From NCBI RefSeq assembly GCF_016920785.2, contig NW_024609837.1, positions 22,191,565 through 22,255,564 on the forward strand: a stretch of DNA of 64,000 nt, written 5' to 3'. This DNA comes from Ixodes scapularis (Eukaryota > Arthropoda > Arachnida > Ixodida > Ixodidae). Position numbers and translations under genes: made by a program. Positions 1 to 10,624 of the stretch are shown one piece after another (within the stretch, counting starts at the first letter, position 1; every line of letters begins with the position of its first letter). Under the pieces are notes generated by a model, which was not told where the DNA came from, did not search any database, and worked only from the letters and a program-made list of their open reading frames with translations.

Positions 1-54
1 CATACACTTCTTCTCTAGGAAGCAACTATTTCTCACACTTGGTTATTATAGTAG

Positions 55-126
55 ATGCAAGCATATTTTCATGCTTGCATCAACACGCAAGGAACGTGCT
101 GCCGTCATGGCAGCACGTTCCTTGCG
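55..126. repeat. Two adjacent perfect hairpins
   Basis: A 10-bp perfect inverted repeat (55-64 with 71-80, 6-nt loop) is followed immediately by an 18-bp perfect inverted repeat (86-103 with 109-126, 5-nt loop gtcat). Both are read directly from the sequence. No coding function is visible. They could be the tip of a fold-back element or a template-switch product; nothing in the sequence separates these. Confidence 0.85.
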
Positions 127-242
127 GTTCGCAACCCGCAATTATGAAAAAGCACGCTCCTGTACGACACGGACGTTGGCAGTGTCTTCCAGGAACCACA
201 GCAACCTCTGAATACATGGCTTGCCCCGACATCACTTGGCCA

Positions 243-363
243 GACACAATGAGGAAAAGGCACGTGAGAGCCTACCCTCCACTGCGTTAATTTTTCCACA
301 AAAGGGGGCCATGGGACACACAATGGGGGAAAGGCGTATGAGAGCTTAGCTTCCACTGCGTTC
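243..363. repeat. Imperfect tandem duplication, period about 74 bp
   Basis: The stretch beginning acacaatgaggaaaag at 243 recurs as acacaatgggggaaag at 317. Both copies end in a 'ccactgcgtt' block (near 280 and 353). The two copies differ at several positions, so this is an old local duplication. No gene is seen. Confidence 0.7.
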
Positions 364-504
364 ACTAGACGCATTTGACCCCCAGAAGGGAGGGCGGACT
401 GACGCCACCTGCAAGCCCTGTATAAACACTGGAAGAATGCAGGATCCACGAGATAACACGTTTGACGAACCTCCACGGGGAAAGGGGTTCGCTAGGTCGG
501 AAAC

Positions 505-635
505 TAGCAACGACCGGTGTTTTTCGGTTTTGACCAGGGCGAAAATATCCAACCACCGGTGTTTTTCGGTTTTAACCGATTTTATATTTTCGTCACCGAC
601 GGATGTTTATCGGTGTTTTTCGGTTAAAACCGGAA
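505..635. repeat. Three imperfect copies of an accggtgtttttcggtttt unit
   Basis: Units near 513, 556 and 610 share ggtgtttttcggtt followed by an aaccg-like tail, with spacings of about 43 and 54 bp. One reading frame gives a repeated R-C-F-S-V peptide, but this is a by-product of the DNA repeat and no protein is proposed. Confidence 0.7.
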
Positions 636-649
636 AATACACACCCTAG

Positions 650-1590
650 GTATAAGTCACCGAAACATTCGTGTCTCGAATGTCGCGTGTCATGCTTTCC
701 CCTTGAACTGGTAGCCTCGCCAGATATGAAGCACAGAGGTCCCGGGGACTGGTACGCAAGATTTTGAAACGTAACGTAAAGTAAGAAAATGGGGCAGTGT
801 GAATGGGCCTTCAACCGAGGAGTCAAAAACGCACAAGGCATTTGAAACCTTTGTTAGTAACGTCACCACACCCAGCGGTGTTTTTTTTTTAATGTTTTTC
901 GCGCGTTTATCGATATGTTCGGATGAAATACTTATGATATTCAGATTCGCACGTCAAAAATGCACTAGGATTCACCTCTAACTCGATTTCTTTTTAAAGA
1001 ACCTCATCACCTTCCTTTTAATTATTGCATCCATATAAATTTGTTTTACCGTGCGTGTAAAGAAGCCAGTTCGCAATAAATAATAAAAACGCTAAATACG
1101 ATTTTCGTTTGTTCTTATTTTTAGTAATGAGCAATGGATCAGTAATCCAGCTTTCGAAAATCTCCTTTTGGTTCCATAGTGACTTAGAAAGTAAGAAATG
1201 ACGGGCTCGATTGCTTATGTGTGTTCGCACTTTTTTTTTGTAGTTAGTTTATTGGCATTTTTATTGGCAAATGAACCAGTCTTTTCGGCTTCCAAGTAGT
1301 AAAAATGTGCTCTAGATTATCCGCACCGTGTGTCCTTAGTTGCGTCGTTAGTGACTATGATATATGCATGGCAATAATTTATTCGCGGCCAGAGTGGTTT
1401 GATTTCATACACTCATTGAGAGCCTAACGAATTCGGAACGTGGCTTATGACGTTCACAGTCTTAAGATTCTTAAGATTCTCCGAAGTCGCCACCCCGTGC
1501 GATTCTTAAGTTGTCGGTGAATAAAGTAAGCGTAAAAATATCCGCGCCATTGGACAGGATAAAAAAATAAAAAAATAAAAAATAAAGAAG
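650..1590. other. No gene or clear element seen
   Basis: AT-rich noncoding sequence with scattered homopolymers and short A/T-rich runs near 1560-1585. I see no long ORF, transposon end or RNA gene. Confidence 0.5.
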
Positions 1591-1597
1591 GCTACAC

Positions 1598-2268
1598 TAG
1601 AGTGTACTAGAAGGGACGAGTGGGACGAGCTACAGGCTCCGCTCGTGCTTTCATTTGTACCTCAAAATGTGGAAAGCGATCAGGTAGACCAAAGCCCCTT
1701 CGATCGCAGCGCCACCTTCGTAGAGCGTACTAGAAAGGACTAAATGAGTCGAACGAAGCGTTTTTTTTTTTTTTTTTTTGGCGCCGCCGCTTGTGGAACG
1801 ATCTTGGCGTTGGAACGCAACGCGTTTTTCATAAAAACGGGCTAATCCGAACTGCTTCGCTCGTAGTGCCCAAGAGGGCGCTACGAGCGAAGCGGCTTGG
1901 ATTAGCCGGTTTTTTTCCACATGCGGAGGTACAGTCTCCGGCAATATGAAAGACCCACTGGGAGCGCGTGGCCGAGGCGGTGGCTGGCGGGGGCGCTGAG
2001 AGCGCTCCGGGCAATTCCATTCTGCTTCGAGGGGAGGACGCTCACTCGGGGCTCAGCACAAACTGATAAGCGCGTTTCGCTTTAGCTGAGCCCGAGTGAG
2101 CGTCCTGAGCGTTCTTTCCTCGAAGCAGAATGGAATTGCCCGGAGCGGTCGCAGCGCCCCCGCCAGCCACCGCCTCGGCCACGCGCTCCCAGTGGGTCTT
2201 TCATATTGCCGGAGACTGTACCTAAATAACACTCCGGTCGCCCCACTCGGTCCTTCTAGTACACTCTA
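1598..2268. mobile_element. 671-bp non-autonomous DNA transposon made of nested palindromes
   Basis: The ends are inverted copies of tagagtgtactagaagg, continuing imperfectly to about 28 bp (acgagtggg / cccactcgg). The element is flanked by gctacac, or gctacact if one base is shared with the TIR, at 1591-1598 and 2269-2276, a 7-8-bp target duplication. Inside are a hairpin with about 40-bp arms and a 4-nt loop (1832-1871 / 1876-1915) and a larger one with about 130-bp arms (1927-2057 / 2085-2222). A degenerate copy of the terminal motif lies at about 1722-1745. There is no transposase, so it would need mobilisation in trans. An 8-bp duplication would fit hAT or P elements; the superfamily is not settled. 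Confidence 0.8.
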
Positions 2269-2276
2269 GCTACACT

Positions 2277-3255
2277 TCGTTTGACCTTGAGAGCGACTGA
2301 AAGAGAAAGCTACAAGTGAGAGAGCAGCGTGTAAAGTGAAAGCGCCATTCGAAACAACGTATATATTCTCGTCGTTTGGTAGCGATCGGTTTCGATCGAA
2401 CCTCCGGCGAGACAGCGCTTCGCGGAGGTATAGAACAGTGCCTTATTTTGTGATCGATTCCTGCCTTCCATAAAGCGGACTCACGCGCAGTAGTTATGAT
2501 AAGCCCATTAACCAACGTAATAACAATAATAAAAACGCGTTTACTACTTCACTATACTTCTGTTAGTACAATGTCACACCAAGAGTATTTGCACTAGTTT
2601 CCGACCCGTGATCGGTTGCGAGATAGAGACTAGTTTGATAAATGTAATTTCTAAAAGTATAACAGTTATTTCGCACGGGATTATAAAGTCACTGCCTGAT
2701 TTACTGGTAAGTTGTTCCTGATTGAAATCGGACATGCAAAGATTGGTAATAAGCGAAGTAGCGGACAAGCTCGAAATATGAGTAAGAATCTTCACGTGAT
2801 ATCTGCTTATGAATGTTCGGCTTGTTTCTGTCTACATGCCTGTCCTTTTCTCGCTAATTTATTTCGTCTCTGTTTCTGTCTTCAGTGTCTTATTTCCATC
2901 TTGACATCGGGAGATTATTTTAGAAAAATGAGCCCATTAGCGAATTGGTTTGCTCCGCACCCAATCGCGATATTTAAAACGTGGACAGAGTCGCAATGCG
3001 AAGTCGCTGCCCCATTCACAATATGGAACTGAAATACACACGTTATCAATTGATTGACTGACTAATAAGCATTGAGTTCTAATGCATGATAAAAGCACGC
3101 GGCCAACTCGAGAAGCAATGGAGTCCTTATAGCATGCCTGACAATAATGATTCGATTGTGGTGCTGCAGAGGGGAAGTTTAAAATGCTACAAACACAGAT
3201 CATAAAAAGATAAGGTTGGTTTAATGGGCAGAATTCGAGAGTGCATCGTTGCCAT
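2277..3255. other. No gene or clear element seen
   Basis: Ordinary AT-rich noncoding sequence. Short ORFs on both strands show no recognisable motif. Confidence 0.5.
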
Positions 3256-3259
3256 AAGG

Positions 3260-3315
3260 TGACGCTTCGAGCCACTTCACAAGCTACGCTTCGAAGCAAT
3301 AACGCTTCAAGCCAT
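3260..3315. repeat. Three short acgcttc-rAgcca repeats
   Basis: Three copies of an approximately 13-nt motif (acgcttcgagcca, acgcttcgaagca, acgcttcaagcca) occur within 56 bp. Function is unknown. Confidence 0.5.
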
Positions 3316-3559
3316 GTACCTTGGTACTCAAAATCGTTGTTGTAAGTTATCTGAATCTTTATTCAAAATCGCACGAAGCGTTTTTTTCTTCCACCAGAAA
3401 TGTGCAAACAAACCTCGACAAAGCAAGAAACTTTCGCTTGATTTTTTTTTTTTTTACAATGTATCTGAAGTTCAGCAAGTCGCAATTTCGAATCATAACT
3501 ATCGCCAACTGAAACGCGACCCGCACTAAGGACCAAAATGGCGGCGGCCACAAGAAGAC

Positions 3560-3870
3560 CGGGGAATGGCGTGTCTATACTGCACGCGTCTTTCATTTAC
3601 TGGCTCCAACTTTCATCAGGCTTGCACCGCGAACTTCGACTATGATTCTCGGAACGCGTGTCCGACTGGTGTGTTTTGCGTACTTTTCCGCCCACGCATC
3701 AAAAGTAATCCCGAAGTGGCAACAAATGACGTGACGAAAGCCAAAGTGTCATTCTCTCGAATGTCGCGGTCCTGGCGGTCCGTCGTAGAAATGTTGGCGA
3801 AAATAACGAGCGAACGCGAGTGTCGCTGTCGCTGCGGCGTCCCAACTCCTGGGTCGCTAAACTCGTCAAA
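3560..3870. repeat. Dispersed repeat, copy 1 of the 3.6/58.8-kb family
   Basis: The segment around 3650-3870 (aacaaatgacgtgacgaaag, cggtcctggcgg, gtcgctgtcgctgcggcg) matches the reverse complement of 58.83-59.04 kb over about 200 bp with moderate divergence, and the part before it resembles the direct strand at 58.6-58.7 kb. The related locus has inverted arms, so this is probably a transposon fragment. No protein is encoded that I recognise. Confidence 0.6.
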
Positions 3871-4430
3871 CGCAAAGAGTTTTTTGTGTTATATGACATA
3901 GTGAGGGGGAAAACCGAAAAATTGCCACGAAGATTTTTTTTTTTTCTCACAGACCCTCAGATTCGTTTGTATTCGTGACGCTTTTCATTGAAGGAGCGAA
4001 AAATTATTACCACTTCCTGGGCTCCGAACAAGAGCGGCCCGAGAGAGCGCGCGCAGACGACCGCGGTCGAAACGTGTGACGTCACGACAAAGATTATGAG
4101 CTGCGATCAAGATGTTTTATGGTCTCTAAAAAGCACGGCGGAGGCTTGGGGAAACTGCATTCTAAAATCAACACCGTCGAAGTTGACGGTCTGATATCGT
4201 TCTTATTTTCGCAGATAAAGCAGAATTTACTGAAAAATGTCCCTACCTTTCGTTTATCTTCGCCTTTAAGAGTGCTAGGTCAGAACCAGCCAAGTAACGT
4301 TGTCCGCTTTAGGGCAGATTTCGCCTCCGGGCAGTTGTCCCCATATCGACGGGATGCAATAATTTTACTTCTTTTAGGGGCGAAGTGCCTTGGGAGCTAG
4401 CCATATCCGTATGTCCGTCCGCTGTCGGGT
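3871..4430. other. No gene or clear element seen
   Basis: Noncoding sequence between repeat fragments. It includes a CRE-like gtgacgtcac at about 4076-4085, without context to assign a role. Confidence 0.45.
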
Positions 4431-4464
4431 CACGAGCACGTGAGCACGTGCTCCCGTGCTCGTG
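4431..4464. repeat. Compound palindrome with CACGTG core
   Basis: Arms cacgagcacg (4431-4440) and cgtgctcgtg (4455-4464) enclose the 12-bp palindrome gagcacgtgctc (4442-4453). It lies just upstream of a MITE and may be part of it. Confidence 0.8.
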
Positions 4465-4490
4465 TAGGGCAAAAAACAAAACAAAAAAAA

Positions 4491-4777
4491 CACCTCATCT
4501 CCACGTGGTGAATGATGTTAATTGGGGCGAAGCTCTGGTGGTGCATGTCTGCGTAGACGGTGAGCCTCAACATGCCAAGCCTTTCGTTCGTTTTCATCCA
4601 TGTCAGAAAGAGAATGTGTGGTATGGAACGTAGTTATATACGCATTTCAGCATCTGACCGCAGCGTGACATGGGTGAAAATGAACGAAAGGCTCGGCATT
4701 CTGCAGCTCAGCGTTTACGCAGACAAGCACCACCAGAGCTTCGCCCCAATCAACATCATTCGCCACGTGGAGATGCG
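4491..4777. mobile_element. Fold-back MITE with about 115-bp TIRs
   Basis: The left arm (from about 4497, catctccacgtgg) and the right arm (ending ccacgtggagatg near 4775) are inverted copies for roughly 115 bp. They share gaatgatgtt, ttggggcgaagctctggtgg and gaacgaaaggct-type blocks, with a short non-repeated centre near 4620-4665. A/T runs flank both sides, so the exact ends and target duplication are unclear. There is no ORF of note. Superfamily unknown. Confidence 0.8.
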
Positions 4778-4795
4778 TTTTTTTTTTCTAAGCAG

Positions 4796-5287
4796 TGACT
4801 GGCCAGGTAGGCTACCTAAGGCGTCGGCGTGGTCGCCTTGGAATAAGAGCAATGTCAGGTTGTCAATGGTGACGGCGATGTCTTAAGAATGTGATGACTC
4901 CAAGCTTCCATCGTACACAATCAAACTTGTCACCGATAATTTGAACACGCACCATCAAATTTGTCGTCCATAACTGATAACCCTTACCCTTACGTCATGG
5001 GTAGGAACTATAGAAGGACGTCACTAAACACGCCTGCACACTGCGAGCCCTAGCACGAGACTCTCGCTGAAAGTCTCTCATGATCGCTCGTGAGTTCATG
5101 GAACGTGAAGCGAACCATTATTTCGAAAATTGCACATTGTGCTGTTCCTCGTGGTCGCTCAGTTGGAACGTCTCTAAGGAGGGGCGTGGAAACAGGCGAA
5201 CAGAAGGGGGGTGGTTTTTCCACGTGGGTGTAAGATAGGGTGCAGATTTGTACACGCTACTAAAAAAAAGTGAGGACTTATGTTTGC
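4796..5287. other. No gene or clear element seen
   Basis: Noncoding sequence. No ORF with recognisable content and no inverted pair were found. Confidence 0.45.
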
Positions 5288-5288
5288 A

Positions 5289-5568
5289 ATAGACCCTTTT
5301 CAAAAGTCAGAGTCCTCTTGTGGCAGTCTAAAAAGCTCCAATATTGCCGCTCTAATGGCGGTAACAGATCATGCGCGGCTAAATGAAGCACCCTCGATTT
5401 CGTGCATCGAAGGTGACTTGAAACGACCAACATCTTTTCCTTTTTCTGCTCTATGCTTTCGAAGACCTTCAACTTTTCTGGTGTGGAGAAACAGTGTAGT
5501 TCTGCCATTAGAGCGTCGGGTCTGGCTCTGCACAAGGTGGGTAGACTGACTTTCGGGAAGGGTCTATT
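5289..5568. mobile_element. MITE with AATAGACCCTT termini
   Basis: aatagacccttttcaaaagt at the left end is inverted at the right end (gactttcgggaagggtctatt), giving imperfect TIRs of about 28 bp around a 280-bp unit. No target duplication is obvious. It sits immediately left of the sequence into which the LTR retrotransposon inserted. Confidence 0.65.
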
Positions 5569-5617
5569 ACATATGGCTAAATGTAACTAATTACAGTTAC
5601 CATTACACTTCCATTCA

Positions 5618-5623
5618 AGGGAC
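5618..5623. repeat. Target-site duplication of the LTR element, left copy
   Basis: agggac lies directly before the TG of the left LTR and recurs directly after the CA of the right LTR (11192-11197). Ty3/gypsy integrases usually give 4-6 bp. Confidence 0.9.
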
Positions 5624-6190
5624 TGTCACGGGGTTCTTTGGGGTTAGTAATTGACAAGATTCAATGTCCTTCGTTTTTCTTAAAACATGTATTTACAAAA
5701 GAAATCAAAGAGTTCATATGGATATACTAAAAGAAATAGGAAAACTTAGTAAAAAAATGGAAGGAAGGAAAACGCAACAGTCTTTGAGTCACCATGCGCA
5801 GCAGCGGGTGTTGTGTCTGGGGCTGTCGTTGTCGGCCGACGGTTGTGGCAGGCAGTCAGGAGCGGGTGCGGTTGGCTTCCGTCGGCGGTCCCAAGAGTCA
5901 CCGCAACCAGTGCTCGCGCAGCAGGAAGCCGGGCAGCGTAGGTTTCTATGCGCTGCCCTCGCTGGAACAGGCTGCTGGTCAGCAGTAGGAGGCCGCCGAT
6001 TGCCCTGGCCGATGGTGTCGTTCCGCTCTCAGCACGTTGTCTTCGGCCCCTCTTCTTCCACGCCCTTTCTGCACGCACTCCCAAAATCCCTCTTCTTCGT
6101 CATCTTCCTTTCTCCCTCTGAGCCGATCCATGAATTGACTTGCCGTTCTTCTTTTCCATCTTCTTTTCCACATTGAGTCACATCATCACA
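5624..6190 (-). repeat. 3' LTR (567 bp)
   Basis: On the plus strand it begins tgtcacgggg and ends catcatcaca; in element sense this is TG...CA. Line-by-line reading shows no difference from the other LTR at 10625-11191. It includes a run of TC-rich sequence near the U3 end. Apparent ORFs of 112 and 170 codons inside it are present in both LTRs and are not genes. Confidence 0.97.
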
Positions 6191-6204
6191 AGGAGCCCCC
6201 CTTT
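6191..6204 (-). promoter_or_regulatory. Polypurine tract
   Basis: In element sense the sequence directly before the 3' LTR is aaaggggggctcct, a mostly purine stretch in the expected position for plus-strand priming. It follows the pol stop codon by about 70 bases. Confidence 0.85.
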
Positions 6205-6274
6205 AAGTTTTTTTTAAAGTATTAAATGAAATTATATACACAAAAAAACCAAGACCATGATGATGTGCGCAAGT

Positions 6275-7273
6275 TCATTGCAGCCTACTAAGATAGTCCG
6301 CCCCCACATTCTCACTGCCTTTAATGTACTCCACGCGAAACGAGTACTCTTGCAGCATCAGACTCCAGCGTAACACTCGGCTGTTAAGTTGTTTCGCCTT
6401 ATTTAGATATTGTAGGGGATGGTGGTCCGTCTGAACAACAAAATGCGTCCCATACAAATACACATGGAACTTCTCTATTCCCCAGACCAATGCCAGACAT
6501 TCTCGTTCTATCGTCGAGAATCTTGACTCTCTAGGCAACAGTCGTCTGCTAGCATAACCCAAAGGGTGCAAGACTCCCTCCTGCTCTTGCATCAGCACCG
6601 CGCCAATGCAGCTCTCGGAGGCGTCAGTTCCCAAAATAAATTCCTTCGAGAGGTCCGGTACCCGAAGAATCGGTGCTGCAGTCAGGGCGTCCTTTAACTT
6701 AGTGAACACCTTTTCTCTCTCAGAAGACCACTCGACGTGGTTTTTCTCCCGTTTCCTCGTTAGTTCGATTAACGGCCCGGCTAACTCCGCGTAGTTGGGG
6801 ATGAATTGGCGGTAGTATCCTGTTAAGCCAAGAAAGGCCCTAACTTGCTTCTTACTCTGGGGCCGTTTCGCGTCCTTTATCTTTTCCAACGTTTCCAAAC
6901 GAGGCTTTATCTCTCTGTTACCCAGTTCATGACCCAGAAATGTTATTTTCCTCATACCGACTTCGCACTTCTTGGGTTTTACAGTAATACCAGCTTGTCG
7001 CATTCTCTCAAAAACCTGCTTTAACGTCTCCATATGTTCTTCCCATGTGTCGGTTGCTACGAGCACATCGTCGATGTAGTGTTGAACACTTGGAATGTCC
7101 GAAAGAAGCTTCCTCATTAATCGAGTAAAGACGGCTGATGCGGTCTTAATTCCGAAAGGCATAAACCTAAACTGGTACAACCCGGACTCTGTTGAGAAGG
7201 CTGTCTTCGCCTTAGAATCGTCTGATAACGGAATTTGCCAGTAACCTTTGGCCAAGTCTAGCTTGGAAAAAAA
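6275..7273 (-). pseudogene. pol, second part: reverse transcriptase (from motif B) and RNase H, frameshifted
   Basis: This frame resumes reverse transcriptase at the K-L-D-L-A-K-G-Y-W-Q block (catalytic Asp) and contains YIDD at about 7078-7067, the polymerase active site. RNase H follows with TDAS, T-I-E-R-E, T-D-H-H-P-L and G-A-D-Y-L-S-R, supplying the acidic catalytic residues. The frame stops at 6275-6277, just before the polypurine tract, so RNase H is the last domain. It is offset by one base from the upstream Gag-integrase frame; the break lies in the T10 run (7267-7276). An open stretch upstream of it in the same frame (to 7387) is not protein-like and is not part of pol. The element would reverse-transcribe its RNA in cytoplasmic particles if intact. 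Confidence 0.95.
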
Positions 7274-10200
7274 AAACTTTCGTTCCCACCTCAGCCAGTA
7301 TCCCATCAATCCGAGGAATCGGTTCGGCATCTTGTGGCAAGAGACTGTTAAGGCGACGGAAGTCGATGCACACGCGAACACTACCATCGGCTTTTCTCAC
7401 CAAAACAAGAGGAGAGCTGTAGGAGGAATTAGACCTCTCAATCACTCCGAGTTTCAACATCTCTTGAACCTCCGCCTCGATTACCTCCCTCATTGCGAAG
7501 GGAATCGGGTACTTCGGTGTTTTCACTGGAGTTGACGACACTAGATCTAAACGACATTCCAACAAGTTCGTCTTACCGGGTAGGTCAGATAACACCCCGT
7601 CGAACTCGTGGAGGAGTTTGTCTATCTCGGCGGCCTGGTCATCATTCAACAAGTCTGATCGAATAACATCTTCCGGTCCCTGGGTCCTCTTCACGCTCAT
7701 GCATGGAAGTTCCTTCTCCGTAACACTGTCCTCGATTGCTACGAAAGAATTCACTTGCATTTTACTAGTTGAATCTACGACTCGTTCTTCGTACCGCTTC
7801 AGCATATTAATATGAAACAGCTTTCGAGCGTGACCCAGATCGAGTACATAGTCCACTTCGTTCTTCCTTTCCAACACCGGAAAAGGACCCTTCCACTGCA
7901 TTAACAATTTATTTTTGCTAGTGGGCAAAAGTATCAAGGCTCGGTCTCCAATCTTTAATTGACGGCCTCTTGCCTTCGTATTGAAATATTTTTTCTGCTT
8001 GCGTTGAGACTCCTGTAGTTTTTGGTGCGCTAACTCGGTCGTTTGTTCTAGCCGATCCCTCAATTCGAACACATATCCATATGTTGTTTTCAGATCTGAA
8101 CTAATCTGGTCCCCGACCCATATTTCCTTTAACACAGAGAGAGGTCCTCTTACGTTGCGTCCATAAATCAGTTCGAAAGGGGAAAACCCCAAACTTGCCT
8201 GGGGAACTTCGCGGTACGCAAAGAGGAGCGGGGCTAAATATTTATCCCACGAGCGGGGTTTATCTGAGCACATCCTTTTAAGCATTAGCTTGAGAGTCCC
8301 ATTAAAACGTTCTACAAGACCGTTGCACATGGGATGGTAGGGCGTTGACAGCAGATGTCTAACTGATAACAGCTCTGTCACCTCCCGCATCAGGTCTGAT
8401 GTGAAACTACGACCCCTGTCAGACAAAATTTCTCGTGGGAGGCCTACTCTTGTGAACATTTCGAGTAACCCTTCCGCCACTGTAAGCGAGTCGATACTCT
8501 TCAAGGGTGTAGCGTCGGGGTATCGGGTGGCAAAATCCACCATTGTCAGTACATACCGATAACCTCCCCCAGCCGTTGGAGGAAACGGACCAACTTTATC
8601 AATGGCCACTCGTTCGAAAGGCGTGTCGATGATAGGCATGTTTCTCAGCGGCGCCTTTCCTACTGTTCCCTTTGGGATTGTTCGCTGGCACATGTCGCAT
8701 GAACTGACATACCTCTTGATATCGGCCTGGGCACCGGGCCAATAAAAGGTTGCCAGCACCCGGTCAGTTGTCCGTTTCACACCTTGGTGTCCGGCCAAAG
8801 CAATATCGTGCGCCACTTGTAGCACCTTGCTACGCAGCATCTTCGGCACCACCACCTGATGTATTTCTCGGCCCGTTGATAATCTGCAGCAGCGCATTAT
8901 AAGCCCTTTTTTCTCGTAAAAGTTTATTCTGTTTCCTCCCTTCGTCACGTGCACCGTGCCTATTTGTTTTCTACATATCTCCAACGTTGGATCTTCCACC
9001 TGAAGTTTCTTTAGCACATCCCTGGTGATCCGTTCGCCCCCAACGTTACTAAGTTGGTCTAATCTACTCGACCTACGGCTGTCGACGGCAGCGACGACTT
9101 CACCTTCTGCGTCAGCCACCCCCTTCAGGGTTTGCTCGGTCGAGTCTTTTGCTCCATGAATATTCCCCACGATAACGTCATACAGAGGCCGGTCCATACA
9201 CTTGGCGGTTACCTGTCCCGTTAGGAACGGCGACACAAGGTGAATGTTTGCCTCTGGCAACATCAGACACGTCCCGTCTACTAAGAATACGGGACTGATT
9301 CTGCCAGTAAAATCTTCACGTGCGACCAGTTCCCGGCGCACTATCACGGTGTTACTCCCGGTGTCCCTCAACACCTTTACTGCTTTGCCGTTTAATATCC
9401 CATCTGTGATCGGCATACCTTCCGACAGAATTGGTCTCGCCTTTTCAGTCATATCCATGGGGGACGTTCTGAAGGCGTTTGTTGAGATTTTCTTCTTTCC
9501 CCGTAAGAACGCGTTCGTCTTATCAACCGGATCATCGTCGGGTTTCGCGAAACACGAAACTTCTGTCTTTCCGTTCTTTCCTCGCGGACATGATCTGGAC
9601 TCGTGGCCTGATCTCTGACACACTTGACAGAACCCGTGTGTTTTTGGCTTTGATCGACAATCTGTTGCCTTGTGGCCCAACTTACCACACAAAAAACATT
9701 TTACCTTTAGAGCGGGTTTGCTGCCCTGCGCATCTTCCTTCAGGGAATCTAAGGTTACTTTTGCCCCCCTCCTGAAATCGGCCGGATTAGGCTGGCTCTG
9801 CGCCTCCAGGAAGTGGTCCGCCATTTCAGCCAGCGCCGAGACGGTCTTACAGCTTCTTTCCTTTAAGAAGACCGCGAGCCTCGGATGACAATTCCGAAGA
9901 AATTGCTCCCCAATCATCTGGTCACGAACCCCTTCATACGTTTTTGGGCATTCGTTCATACTGACCCAGCGGTCGAAGAACCCCTCTAGTCTCGCAGCAA
10001 ACTGGCTCCCTGTCTCTCCGTCCAACGGCTTGCTCTCTCTAAATTTCTCGCGGTACCCTTCTGCCGTGTACCGAAACCGCTGGAGCAAAGCCCTCTTCAC
10101 CTTATCATAATTCAGAGAGTCTTCAGGTGACATCCTACCTATGACCTCCAGAGCTGGGCCAACCAGGCACATGCTTAGAGCAGTCGCCCACTTCTCTTGC

Positions 10201-10283
10201 GGCCAATCTTGCCCCTGCGCTACACGCTCAAATCTCCTCAAATACGAGTCGAGATCGTCCCTTTTGTCATCGAAGGGAGGCAT
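7212..10283 (-). pseudogene. gag-pol, main part: Gag, protease, integrase and start of reverse transcriptase
   Basis: One open frame of 1023 codons. Capsid-like Gag occupies about residues 1-165, with a SCAN-like helical block at about 66-162. Two CX2CX4HX4C zinc knuckles are at C196-C199-H204-C209 and C219-C222-H227-C232. Aspartic protease has D-T-G-S at 307-310. Integrase has H492-H499-C529-C532 (zinc-binding), then D562, D622 and E658 with exactly 35 residues between the last two, and a GPY/F-type tail (W-K-G-P-F) at about 797-801. Reverse transcriptase begins at about 885 and reaches residue 1003, where a T10 run shifts the frame. The same frame extends upstream to 10535 across a TGA. Integrase preceding reverse transcriptase in one uninterrupted frame excludes a simple assembly rearrangement. 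Confidence 0.96.
7267..7276 (-). other. Frameshift site in pol (T10 homopolymer)
   Basis: On the minus strand the run is ten Ts within the F-S-K-L-D-L region of reverse transcriptase. Nine (or another multiple of three) would keep the domain in frame, so the copy has one extra base, by replication slippage or by sequencing error. It falls inside a conserved domain rather than between domains, which argues against a programmed shift. Confidence 0.85.
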
Positions 10284-10346
10284 AAGCTTGTGAGGACTAG
10301 GAGATAGCGATATAGATGCGCGACGTGACCCTTCACTGCCATCTGC

Positions 10347-10535
10347 TCATCCTATCTCGGTTGCGCTAGCCTCTGCAAGACGAATCTTTAATTCGATAAT
10401 GCGTTGCTCACTTTCTGCCTTGAGGCGCTGTGCTTCCCTCTCAGCAGCCCTCTCTTCTCGTTGGCGTGCTCGCTCCTCGTCCACCCAAGACCTCAACTCC
10501 GCTCCTGCCAGTCCCAACTCAGCGCCCAAAGACAT
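10347..10535 (-). pseudogene. gag N-terminus, coiled coil, closed by an in-frame TGA
   Basis: A 62-codon stretch starting M-S-L-G-A-E-L-G-L contains W-V-D-E-E followed by an R/E/A-rich heptad-like segment, typical of the N-terminal coiled coil of Gag proteins in this kind of element. It ends in TGA (minus strand, 10347-10349) and the same frame continues without further stops into the 1023-codon Gag-Pol frame, 84 codons downstream of this start. The TGA is therefore a premature stop in what was a single Gag-Pol ORF. Its position between the coiled coil and the capsid region makes a functional read-through signal unlikely but not excluded. Confidence 0.85.
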
Positions 10536-10600
10536 TAACTCTTTAACCTCCGTTCTGATTAATTATTGTTACGTAGAAAAACGAAGGAACAGAATATCTT

Positions 10601-10618
10601 GTCCTGTCGCGGACGCCA
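10601..10618 (-). promoter_or_regulatory. Primer-binding site
   Basis: In element sense, six bases after the 5' LTR, the sequence is tggcgtccgcgacaggac. It starts with TGG, complementary to a tRNA CCA 3' end. It resembles arginine-tRNA-type PBSs of other gypsy elements, but the tRNA assignment is from memory and tentative. Confidence 0.8.
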
Positions 10619-10624
10619 GTTAAT

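Noticed and set aside
5664..6176. ORFs of 170 and 112 codons inside the LTRs
   Set aside because: They occur identically in both LTRs, overlap on opposite strands and resemble no protein; by-products of LTR sequence.
7267..7276. Programmed ribosomal frameshift in pol
   Set aside because: The shift lies inside a conserved reverse transcriptase motif, not at a domain boundary, and no downstream structure was evident.
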